Shown in pieces: positions 1 to 9,000 of a stretch of 64,000 bases of DNA (position 1 is its first letter; each line of letters opens with the position of its first letter). The translations under genes and the position numbers were made by a program. This DNA comes from Marinirhabdus sp050859505 (GTDB lineage Bacteria > Bacteroidota > Bacteroidia > Flavobacteriales > Flavobacteriaceae). The stretch is taken from NCBI RefSeq assembly GCF_050859505.1, contig NZ_CP193934.1, positions 2,976,001 through 3,040,000 on the forward strand, in the 5' to 3' direction. The notes beneath the pieces were generated by a model, which saw only the letters and a program-made list of their open reading frames with translations, searched no databases and was not told where the DNA came from.

Positions 1-1208
1 AACGGGCGCACATTTTCTGCCACTAAATCGAAAATGGTACTTTCTGGTGGCCAAAATCCGTTTCCACCAATCTCTGGGGTCCATCCATACATAGCTTCAG
101 AATGCATATAATCCCTGGTTGTGCCGCAGGAAGTGTACCCTAACATCTGAAAAGTGACTCCATAACTGTACTCATTTTCATCTAAAAAAGCCGAAGCCCA
201 TTCAGAATAGATATCGAATGCTGGAGGTGACGTATCAAACCCGTAGGGCATTAAATACGTTCCTGCTGTAGAATGGGTGGAGAAAGCTGTTTTAGGTTGC
301 GTTAATGCCAATACATCTCTAATTGCTTTGGTTTCTGGTTCAGAAAAAGCTGCAAAGCCTCTGTAGATTTCGGAGCAAGGATTTGAACTAGAACAACTAT
401 CATCGGTTGCATACCCAAACCCATAATTTCTATTTAAATCTACCCCGAAACAACCTACGATGGTCTGGCTTCGGTTTTTACGCCATAGGCCGCCGCCATC
501 TGGATTTGTAGTCTCATTGTACACGTAACCATCTGGATTTACTACGGGAACAAAATATATTTCCCGATTATCTACTAAAAATTTTACGGAAGTATTTGTC
601 TCATAATTTTCTAACAACCAAAACATATAGTTTATAGTAGTTGCCATAGATAACGGTTCGCGTGCATGATGCAAGGCATCAAAATGAGCAGTAGGTTCTG
701 GTTCGTCTACATCTGGGTTATCACTAATTTTAACCATCCAAATATCCCTGTTCTCTTCCGTAACACCAATACTATTTTTTGCAGTGATTAGATTTGGGTA
801 TTTTGTTCTCATCTCATCCAATTTGCTTACAACTTCGTCATACGTATAAAAACCTCCCATAGAACCAAGATCAAAACCCGCTGCAACATTTTCAGATTTT
901 ACTGGGTTTGGATTTTTATTTCTATCGGTTTGCTGTAAGGTATTGTAGTATTCTTTGTAATTGGGAATGGTTATTTCTAGAGCATATTTTTCATTTTGAA
1001 GTGCCTGTAATTCGGAAGGTGTCACAAAAAAACGAATTCCGTCTTTCCAATTTCCCTGATAATGGTCTATAGCATACCCCTTTTGTACGAGTTCTTGTAT
1101 TTCTTCGACTGAATTTAAAATAATTTTCACTTCAGAATACATACTAGATTGTCCCAATGCCTGAAAAAACAGCGAAAGCAAGGATATGATAAGAATGAAA
1201 TATTTCAT
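1..1208 (-). CDS. Secreted zinc carboxypeptidase, M14 family (C-terminus off the window)
   Basis: The frame opens at 1208 with a signal peptide (MKYFILIISLLSLFFQALGQ) and runs off the left edge after about 402 codons, so the 3' part is missing. Residues 180-184 read HHARE, the HxxE zinc-binding pair of M14 carboxypeptidases (H181, E184). A later FSTHS segment supplies the third zinc His. The TPEIGGNGF segment close to the window edge holds the expected catalytic Glu. The family removes C-terminal residues from peptides. In Bacteroidetes such proteins are usually exported and often end in a T9SS sorting domain, but that part cannot be seen here. Family call firm; substrate unknown. Confidence 0.88.
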   Translation of the reverse strand, partial: MKYFILIISLLSLFFQALGQSSMYSEVKIILNSVEEIQELVQKGYAIDHYQGNWKDGIRFFVTPSELQALQNEKYALEITIPNYKEYYNTLQQTDRNKNPNPVKSENVAAGFDLGSMGGFYTYDEVVSKLDEMRTKYPNLITAKNSIGVTEENRDIWMVKISDNPDVDEPEPTAHFDALHHAREPLSMATTINYMFWLLENYETNTSVKFLVDNREIYFVPVVNPDGYVYNETTNPDGGGLWRKNRSQTIVGCFGVDLNRNYGFGYATDDSCSSSNPCSEIYRGFAAFSEPETKAIRDVLALTQPKTAFSTHSTAGTYLMPYGFDTSPPAFDIYSEWASAFLDENEYSYGVTFQMLGYTSCGTTRDYMHSEAMYGWTPEIGGNGFWPPESTIFDLVAENVRP

Positions 1209-1217
1209 GTAGCCTAT

Positions 1218-1421
1218 TTATTTTTTTTTATTTCTGACTCGTAAAAACAACAATAACAATATTATCACTGGTAAAACGATATATATAAGAATATCTGCTG
1301 TTTTAGTTAAATCTATAGGCGTATTATCGTCTGGATTTGGCAAATTGGTAGGTATTTGAGCTAATGTATTAGTGACAAAAACTACTACTATACTCAATGA
1401 AATAAAAAATTTACGGTTCAT
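1218..1421 (-). CDS. Small single-pass membrane protein with signal peptide
   Basis: 67 residues. An N-terminal hydrophobic signal ends at LAQ (about residue 22), followed by a short polar stretch rich in Pro, Asn and Asp, a second hydrophobic segment (about 44-61) and a basic RVRNKKK tail. The layout suggests a short periplasmic loop anchored by a C-terminal membrane helix. It lies 9 bp upstream of the M14 carboxypeptidase on the same strand and is probably cotranscribed with it. Similar small proteins are, from memory, common in Flavobacteriaceae, but no function is known. Confidence 0.65.
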   Translation of the reverse strand: MNRKFFISLSIVVVFVTNTLAQIPTNLPNPDDNTPIDLTKTADILIYIVLPVIILLLLFLRVRNKKK

Positions 1422-1561
1422 AGCTAACGAAATTTAGACCCTAAAATACTAAAATCGCACAAAAATGCACTTTTTTTTAACAAATAGTGTTAAGTATTTG
1501 GATTTGTCAAATATTGGAGTTACTATGGAGGGTTATTATAATTTAAAATCCTAGAGAATAT

Positions 1562-2428
1562 ATGAGACAACTCAAAATTACAAAGCAAGTTACCAACAGG
1601 GAAACTAAGTCGTTAAACAGCTATTTGCAAGATGTGAGCAAGATAGACATGATTACTGCCGAAGAGGAAGTAGAGTTAGCGCAAAGAATTAGAACAGGAG
1701 ATCAACGAGCATTAGACAAGTTGACGCGATCTAATCTTAGGTTTGTAATATCGGTTGCTAAGCAATACCAAAATCAGGGGTTGCGTTTACCAGATCTTAT
1801 TAATGAAGGAAACGTTGGTTTGGTGAAAGCCGCCAAGCGTTTTGACGAAACCCGTGGTTTCAAATTTATATCGTATGCGGTATGGTGGATTAGACAATCT
1901 ATCCTCCAAGCGTTAGCAGAACAATCTAGAGTGGTTCGTTTACCTCTTAACAAGATTGGAGATATTAATAAAATTAGAAAAGCATCTATCCATTTAGAGC
2001 AAGTGCACGAGCGCAAGCCTTCTGCTGCAGAAATTGCAAAAGAACTGGATATGACTATTTCAAACGTAAAGCAATCGTTAAAAAATGCAAACCGTAGTTT
2101 ATCTATGGACGCGCCCTTCCAGGAAGGGGAAAACGACAACAACTTATACGATGTGATTAGCTCTGGTGAAACACCAAATCCAGACAAATCCTTAATCCAC
2201 GAATCTCTTAAAATTGAGATAGACCGTGCTTTAGATACTTTGGCTCCTCGTGAGGCAGATGTGGTAAGACTTAATTTTGGTTTATCCAACCAGCCAGCAA
2301 TGACGTTGCAGGAAATTGGTGATACGTTCGATTTAAGTAGAGAACGTGTTCGCCAGATTAGGGAGAAAGCCATTAGAAGATTGCGCAAAGAATCTAAGAG
2401 CCATATCCTTAAGAAATACCTTGGATAG
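1562..2428 (+). CDS. rpoD: RNA polymerase primary sigma factor (RpoD/SigA)
   Basis: 288 residues, the short form typical of Bacteroidetes, which lacks the acidic region 1.1. Region 1.2 is near residues 16-48. Region 2 spans about 50-120, with the core-binding and -10 melting segment around LPDLINEGNVGLVKAAKRF and the aromatic AVWWIRQSI. Region 3 covers about 128-200. Region 4 carries the helix-turn-helix LQEIGDTFDLSRERVRQIRE near 248-270. It directs core polymerase to housekeeping promoters, which in this phylum carry a TTTG -33 box and TAnnTTTG -7 box. Such -7 boxes are visible at several genes in this window. It is followed by a strong hairpin terminator and is probably monocistronic. Confidence 0.97.
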   Translation: MRQLKITKQVTNRETKSLNSYLQDVSKIDMITAEEEVELAQRIRTGDQRALDKLTRSNLRFVISVAKQYQNQGLRLPDLINEGNVGLVKAAKRFDETRGFKFISYAVWWIRQSILQALAEQSRVVRLPLNKIGDINKIRKASIHLEQVHERKPSAAEIAKELDMTISNVKQSLKNANRSLSMDAPFQEGENDNNLYDVISSGETPNPDKSLIHESLKIEIDRALDTLAPREADVVRLNFGLSNQPAMTLQEIGDTFDLSRERVRQIREKAIRRLRKESKSHILKKYLG

Positions 2429-2445
2429 GCTTTAAATCTCCCCAT

Positions 2446-2488
2446 AACACCCTTGTTTTAAGATTTTCTTATTACAAGGGTGTTTTTT
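2446..2488 (+). terminator. Intrinsic terminator of rpoD
   Basis: Perfect 11-bp stem: AACACCCTTGT (2446-2456) pairs with ACAAGGGTGTT (2474-2484), followed by a T run. It lies 18 bp after the rpoD stop. Confidence 0.9.
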
Positions 2489-2528
2489 ATTTGCCTAATT
2501 TTGAAATTAAACCAACTTAAAATTATAT

Positions 2529-3449
2529 ATGATCCAAAATGATATTGAAGACGTAGCAAATGAATCTAAAATAGGGGCAACAGACGCCGTATCCAAGCTA
2601 TGGGACAAACTGGATGGTTGGTTAGATGCTTTAATCTTAAAACTCCCCAACTTTATAATAGCAGTTTTTGTTTTAATACTATTCTATTTTATTGCTCGTG
2701 GAGTAAGTAAGCTGGTTAAAAGGCTTATTCTTAGAAAAGTTAAAGAAGAGTCTGTTAAACAAATTATTGGGCAAATGGTTTTTGCCTTAATCATCCTTAT
2801 AGGATTTTTTGTGGCCTTAGGTGTCATGGATCTTGACAAGGTACTTACCTCTGTTCTTGCGGGTGCTGGTGTAGTAGGTTTAGCAATTGGTTTGGCATTA
2901 CAGGGAACTTTAAGCAATACTGTGTCAGGATTTATTTTATCGTTTTTGCCTAAAATAAGCATTGGAGATTGGATTGAGACGAATGGTGAAAAAGGGTTTG
3001 TGACTGAAATTAACCTTAGAAACGTCACTCTTAAACGTCCAGACAACAACTACACTATTATTCCTAATTCTACTTTTATAGACAATCCATTTACTAATTA
3101 TACTACTAATAAAAGGTCGAGAATAATCGTAAGCTGCGGTGTAGGGTATGAAAGCGATTTACAAATGGTAGAAGACTTAACCGTAAAGGTAATTGGTGAG
3201 GCGTTTAAACAAAATGGAAATGAAGAAATTGAATTTTTCTATACTGAATTTGGAGATAGCTCTATTAACTTTTTAGTTCGTTTTTGGGCAGATTGTGGTA
3301 ATGGTAAAGAGAATTTTATGCACGAGCACAAGGCCATAAAAACCATCAAGAAACACTTTGATGAAGCAGATATTAACATCCCATTCCCTATACGCACTTT
3401 GGATTTTGGGAAGAATAACCTTACGGTTCTTTCAGACAAAAAAGAATAA
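2529..3449 (+). CDS. Small-conductance mechanosensitive channel, MscS family
   Basis: 306 residues. Hydrophobic helices lie near 39-60 and 85-105. The pore-lining helix runs from about 110 to 135 with the Gly/Ala-rich GAGVVGLAIGLALQGTLSN pattern of TM3 in MscS. The following beta domain contains GDWIETNGEKGFVTEINLRN and IIPNSTFIDNPFTNYT, the usual middle-domain signatures. It releases solutes through the inner membrane on hypo-osmotic shock. It is a single gene between two terminators, and is one of three MscS-type genes in the window. Confidence 0.93.
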   Translation: MIQNDIEDVANESKIGATDAVSKLWDKLDGWLDALILKLPNFIIAVFVLILFYFIARGVSKLVKRLILRKVKEESVKQIIGQMVFALIILIGFFVALGVMDLDKVLTSVLAGAGVVGLAIGLALQGTLSNTVSGFILSFLPKISIGDWIETNGEKGFVTEINLRNVTLKRPDNNYTIIPNSTFIDNPFTNYTTNKRSRIIVSCGVGYESDLQMVEDLTVKVIGEAFKQNGNEEIEFFYTEFGDSSINFLVRFWADCGNGKENFMHEHKAIKTIKKHFDEADINIPFPIRTLDFGKNNLTVLSDKKE

Positions 3450-3471
3450 CTTCAACCAAATTGAAAATTAT

Positions 3472-3501
3472 AAAAGACAGCTTCACGGGTGTCTTTTTGT
3501 T
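3472..3501 (+). terminator. Intrinsic terminator of the mscS-type gene
   Basis: AAAAGACA (3472-3479) pairs with TGTCTTTT (3490-3497), with T-rich sequence following. Confidence 0.7.
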
Positions 3502-3712
3502 TTAGAACTCGTTTTATTTTTTGTATCCATACCTCTGTGGTGTACATCTAATTCTCTGCAAGAATAGCAGGCGGGTTATTTTGGGCTAAAACACAAATAT
3601 TAAAGGAGCATTGCACTAAATTATATTCGAAACTACACCAATAGTTACACGGCGGACGTAAGGTTTCAGAACGTACTAGTTTGCTAAGTATAGAATCTCT
3701 TTAGTAGGATAC

Positions 3713-6010
3713 TTAAAATGGATAGCCAATAGCAAAATTAAAAACAGGTTCATCAACTCTAAAATCCAATCGCTCACCTTCTGGTAGTTTAGGGTCATGG
3801 AAAGGTGCTGCGAGATCAAAACGAATTACAAACCCCTGAACATCTACTCGTAAACCAAATCCTGCTCCCATTCCCAATTCATTTATGAAGTTAGATGTGA
3901 ATTTCCCTCCGGGTAAATCTGCATTTTCTTCGGAAATCCAGATATTTCCTGCATCTGCAAAGAGTGCTCCTTTTAAATAGGAAAAAATAGGGAAACGATA
4001 TTCTATGTTTGCTTCTAGCCGTATATTTCCAATTTGATCGAAAACAGTTCCATTTTCGTTTACATTTCCTGCAAATGTTCCCGGCCCTAAAGATCTTATT
4101 CGAAAAGCCCTCACACTATAAGGCCCTCCAGCGTAGTATTGTTTAATAAATGGTAATACAGTACTGTTCCCATATGCATATCCGTACCCCCCAAACAACC
4201 GTGTAGCAATTACCTGTTCTTTTCCGAAATTATAGTGATAGCGCACATCTGCATCCAATTTTGCATATTGGGCATATTCTGTGCCTATAAATGTTTTAGG
4301 CTCGCCTTCTCCTTGCTCTTGTCCAAATAGACCCACCGTATTTCCAGCGATATCAAAAGTACTTCTTAAATAAATTTGATGCTTTTTTTGTGTATCTACC
4401 ATCCCATTATACGTAAAGGCGTAATTGAGTCCTGCGATAAATTGCTGTTCAAAACTTCTCGCTAGAAATGGATTATCTATTAAAATTTCATCAAACTCTG
4501 CCGTAGTATTTGAAAGCTTCGTATAATTTACCGAAATAGGAATAATTTCATGAGTCACATACCTATTGGCGCGCCACGTATAACCAAACTGTGCAGTCCC
4601 AGAAAGAAGTGTATATAATTGTCCTCTACTCAAATAATCTATCGCTAAACTTGTTTTGGTTTTTGGGATGTCATATTTAAAAAAGTCACTATTAATTTTT
4701 AAAGGAAATAGCAAACGGGGATACACTACCTCGCCTTTTAAACCTAATTGAATACTACTTAATCCGCTTCCACCGCCACCGCCGGCTTGTACTTCATAAG
4801 CACCACTTCCAATAATATTAAGGATTTCTCCTCCCTTAAATAAATTTCGGTTTGAGTAGGTTAATTCTATGCCTGGACCTGCAAAATTATTCGATTTAGT
4901 TACTGCCTGTAATTCTGCTCTTACGGCTCGTTTATTTAATGGCGACAAATAAATAGTCGCTTCAAGAACTCCAGTGCTATCGGTTTGTAAACTATCTATT
5001 TCTTTATACTGAATGTTCACAAATTTATAGGCTCCAATCGTCGATAAACGCCTTGCTGTATTTTTTGAAATTACGGGGTCGTATACCTGTCCTTCTTCTA
5101 TTAAAACATAGGGATCCAGATATTTCGGTTTAAAAAACGCCTCTTCCTGTATAAAATTCTTCTCTTTAAAACGAACTGTATCCAGCTGAAAACTATCCCG
5201 CTGAATAGAGTAATTAGGATGGATATTTACTTTTGTAATCGTATAAGGAAGGATCGCTTTTTCCGGAACATCTTTTTTTAGTTTCAGAAATAAATCGAAT
5301 TGTTTATTGTCATATTGATTGGTATCTGCTTCAAAAATTAAAAATCCGGGGTTAAAATTATAATAGCCTTTTTGTTTTAAATCGTTATCAATTCGTTCTC
5401 TTTCCAGTTTCATATTTGAAAGATCAAAACGCATTCCCGGAACTATTTTTGAACTGGCTACACTGCTCTGCAACTCCCTGTAGATAGGTAGCGGTAGCGT
5501 GTCTAGCTCATATTTTTTTAAGAGATATGGCGTGGGAACATCTACAGTATATTTTACAGATGCACTTTTGTGCAGGGTGTCTTCTTCAAATTTTGAAACC
5601 GCTTTGCTGTAGAAAAAACCTCTGTTCTCTAGTCTGTTTAACAATAAATTTTCAACTTCATAGGCTTCTACATCACTTCTGTAAACGGGTTGTTCTTCGC
5701 CCCATTGTTTATACAACCACTTAGTTAACCAACCTGGTTTTTCCTGTTGCATTTTATAATAGTAAAACAATCCAGGTCGCATCCCTAAAAATTTCGAATT
5801 AGGTTCTGGTCTAAACGTTTGTTCCAAAGAAACCTTTAATCCAGCAACATTCTTTATAAGAGAATCTGATGCAATTTCTAAGCTCGCTCCTGTGTATAAT
5901 AACTCATCGTCAGGAATGTATTTTTCAACACTACAAGAAGCCAAGATGAATACAAATCCAATGATCAAAATGAATTTTAATCCAATATATATATGTGTAT
6001 GCATATTCAA
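3713..6010 (-). CDS. tamL: TamL: lipoprotein Omp85 outer-membrane protein (TamA-like)
   Basis: 765 residues. The N-terminus is a lipoprotein signal with lipobox LASC (Cys26). About 350 residues of POTRA-like periplasmic sequence follow, then an Omp85 beta-barrel whose C-terminus ends in Phe (FAIGYPF). The conserved barrel loop appears as GGPYSVRAFRIRSLGPG near residue 625, where the usual VRGF/Y reads VRAF. The Bacteroidetes homologue of TamA is a lipoprotein, and the gene sits next to tamB as here, with the tamB stop only 3 bp upstream of this start. The pair is thought to bridge the inner and outer membranes for barrel protein or lipid handling. Identity is strong; exact substrates are not settled. 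Confidence 0.93.
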   Translation of the reverse strand: MNMHTHIYIGLKFILIIGFVFILASCSVEKYIPDDELLYTGASLEIASDSLIKNVAGLKVSLEQTFRPEPNSKFLGMRPGLFYYYKMQQEKPGWLTKWLYKQWGEEQPVYRSDVEAYEVENLLLNRLENRGFFYSKAVSKFEEDTLHKSASVKYTVDVPTPYLLKKYELDTLPLPIYRELQSSVASSKIVPGMRFDLSNMKLERERIDNDLKQKGYYNFNPGFLIFEADTNQYDNKQFDLFLKLKKDVPEKAILPYTITKVNIHPNYSIQRDSFQLDTVRFKEKNFIQEEAFFKPKYLDPYVLIEEGQVYDPVISKNTARRLSTIGAYKFVNIQYKEIDSLQTDSTGVLEATIYLSPLNKRAVRAELQAVTKSNNFAGPGIELTYSNRNLFKGGEILNIIGSGAYEVQAGGGGGSGLSSIQLGLKGEVVYPRLLFPLKINSDFFKYDIPKTKTSLAIDYLSRGQLYTLLSGTAQFGYTWRANRYVTHEIIPISVNYTKLSNTTAEFDEILIDNPFLARSFEQQFIAGLNYAFTYNGMVDTQKKHQIYLRSTFDIAGNTVGLFGQEQGEGEPKTFIGTEYAQYAKLDADVRYHYNFGKEQVIATRLFGGYGYAYGNSTVLPFIKQYYAGGPYSVRAFRIRSLGPGTFAGNVNENGTVFDQIGNIRLEANIEYRFPIFSYLKGALFADAGNIWISEENADLPGGKFTSNFINELGMGAGFGLRVDVQGFVIRFDLAAPFHDPKLPEGERLDFRVDEPVFNFAIGYPF

Positions 6011-6013
6011 AAT

Positions 6014-9000
6014 CTAGAATTGTTTTTTATTGGGAGCTGGTTCTTTTTCTTTCAAGCCTTCATTACTATTCTGCTCTTCCAATTTCTTTTTATCTTCTTC
6101 TTTTTTTCTTTTTTCTTCTCTTTCAGCTTTCTTTGTTGAGCGCAACAGGGCATCCCATAATTCATCAAACTTATTAAATTCCTGTGTGAAAATTAAAGCC
6201 AACCCACTTACAATGGTTTGTCCGTCAATTACATTTTCAAATTGGTTTCTTCTGAATCCTTTTAAACGGTACCGACCATTTTCGGTTAAAATATATTCTA
6301 AACTTACATTTCCAATTAATGGGGTGGCTTCATCTGTGGTGCTACTGCCTTGAATATCTACATCACTTCCCACGCTTACAATTAGCCTATCGTTAAATAA
6401 CTTTTTACGAGCAGCAATCTCCAATTGGGTGCGTTCTTGTGGTGTTTCTCCTTGATAATCTGTATAGCTATCCAATCCAAAATCTAACTCAACTCCTGTA
6501 TTTCCCAGTAATTTGTCACTAAATAAATTTAATTGATCACTTAGAGCATCATTTAAATTGTCTCTTGCGATGGAAGCGACGCCCCCTCTACTTCCATCAT
6601 TATTTCCTTCAGGATAAAAACGGCTTAATACAAGTAATGAAAAAACTTGACGGTTTAATTCGCCATCCTGCTGATTAATTTGTTGCACACGGCCATACAC
6701 TTGTCCGCCAATGGCTCCTTGCTCATCTTCCGGCATATCCAATTCAAAATTAATCACTGGTTTTGTTAATTCCCCATCTACATTAAGATATACATAAAAC
6801 GGCAACACTTGTCTAAATCGTTGCTGCTCTTGTGGACTCAAACTTGACGTGCCTCCTCCAGCCATTAAAGGCGACGCAGAGGCTTCTACCTCATACACAG
6901 CACGTACATCAAGGTTTGCATCAAAGGGGTCGCCAGCCCAGCTTACACGGCTACTAGGATCTAATAGGAATTTTCGTTTCACTAAATTATAAAGGCTCAT
7001 TTCGTAATGCCCGCCGCTCACATCATACGCACCGGTTAAAGTCATACGGCCATTTGGATTCATGGTAAATACAAAATCTCCTTTTCCGTAGACATTAAAA
7101 TTGTCGCCAGTATTTTCATCTATCACAATTGTCACTTTAGCAGCATCGCCTACACGTATGAAGGCTTTAATATCAAAACCGGCAAAGGTTGCTGTTTGTT
7201 CTTCCTGGCGTGTTAAAATCGCATCTGGGTTTTCCCGGTTTACAAATATGACAATGCCGTCACGTTCTTCCAGATTTACAGTAGCAGAAGGCATTACGTA
7301 AGTTATATTCGTATTTTCGTCAATACTTGCGTCAATAGTTACAATTGGAATTTGTAGATCTCCCTTTATAGAAGCCTTTGCATTAAACTGAGCCTGTCCA
7401 TACACTAAATCATTATCTTCCTTGGTAGCATTTATTACCTGGAATTGATTGGCTACTATATTTAAATCGAATGTTGGATTCACCAAACTTTCAGTTCCTA
7501 CACTTCCGTCTACGATTAAAGTATTACCGTTTTCATCTTGTACTGTAAAATTCGACATCCTCAAACCTTCGTTCGTAATACGTAAGGTTTCTGAGGGCAA
7601 TAAAAAACCTGCATTTAGTGCGGCTATTTTAAAGCCTGCTTGCTTAAAATTTAAAGAACCATCATATTTTGCATCTGTAATAGAGCCGTTAATGTTAAAT
7701 GTCCCGCTGAAGCTCCCTTTCGTTTCTTTTATAGTACCGAGTGAAAAACCTTCCAGCGCACTCATATTAAATGTATTGATATTTAAATCCAGGTTTATTT
7801 GTCCTGCTTCATCATTTGCTAAATAATCTCCCGTAATAGCAAGATCTATTTCGCCACCACTTAGCAAAGCCTTAAAATCGTATGTATTTCCACCCACAGC
7901 ATTTGCATCAACTGCTAGCGTGCCTAAAGCGACGTCTAGCATTTTTAATCGGGAAATATCAAAATCTGCTACAATGCCTGTGTTACCAAAAGGTTCTTCC
8001 ACGATTACTTGCCCTGTTAAAGTACCTTCGGCAAATTGCTCTTTTGGATTTAGGTAGTTTAAAATCTCTGCCAACTCAAAGTTTTTAAAATTAACTGCTA
8101 CGTGGTCTTTAGAACGTGGTAAATCGTCTACAAAAGCCACCGATTGTTCTCCATTGCTGAAATTAAAATCATTGAAATCGAACTTTTTATCTGTGATAAT
8201 AATCTCATTAGTATCGGGAGTTTGCCACTTTTGTTTTTGAATTAGCAGCGAATCTGGCAAAATATGAAAACGCAAGCGGTCACTATTACCCGTGGTTTTG
8301 GAACTTATCTGAATCATTTTCTCTTTATCTTCAAAAGCAATAAAGTCGAGATTTAATTCATTATTAGTTTGTTTTCCTTTAAAAATAGTTCGTTGGATAT
8401 TTAGTGGACCAGCGACTATATTTTTAAAGCCAAGGTTAAAATCAATCGCATCTGCATCTGTGTCCATGGTAAAGACGAGACTATCCAATTCCATCCCGCT
8501 ATAATTAATATGGGGTGCAGTAATAGAAGCTTTTAATTTTCTTTTCTTTTGTTGAAAAGCAACATCAATAGAAACCGTATCAAGGTCTTTTAAATTCACT
8601 AAGAACACTTCATTCAAAATTGGTGCTTGCCGTATGGTTGACTTTACATACAAATTTACAGGAGCTGCCAGCGTATCTGAAACTGTAACATCTCTATAAA
8701 AATAACTAAAGATATGTTCCTGCAATGCTTTTGAGAATTGCTGCGGATTGCTATTAGATTCCAGTGTGAGATTAAGTAACTTATTATCTACCCAAATTGA
8801 AGTTGTATCCTTGCGAATGTGCGCGGTTGCCAATACGTCTCCCAGCAAATATGTTTTGTCGTCGTACACAAAAACACCATCACCAATGGTAGAAACTACA
8901 TCAAAATCGTCTAGATTTCCTTTAAAATCTGCGGCTATTTTTAATCCGGTTCGCACGTTTCGCTTCATTACTCCCAACGCTTGTAAGTCTGCCCCTATGA

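Noticed and set aside
1774..2445. 223-codon minus-strand frame across rpoD
   Set aside because: Antisense shadow of a certain gene; low-complexity product and no support.
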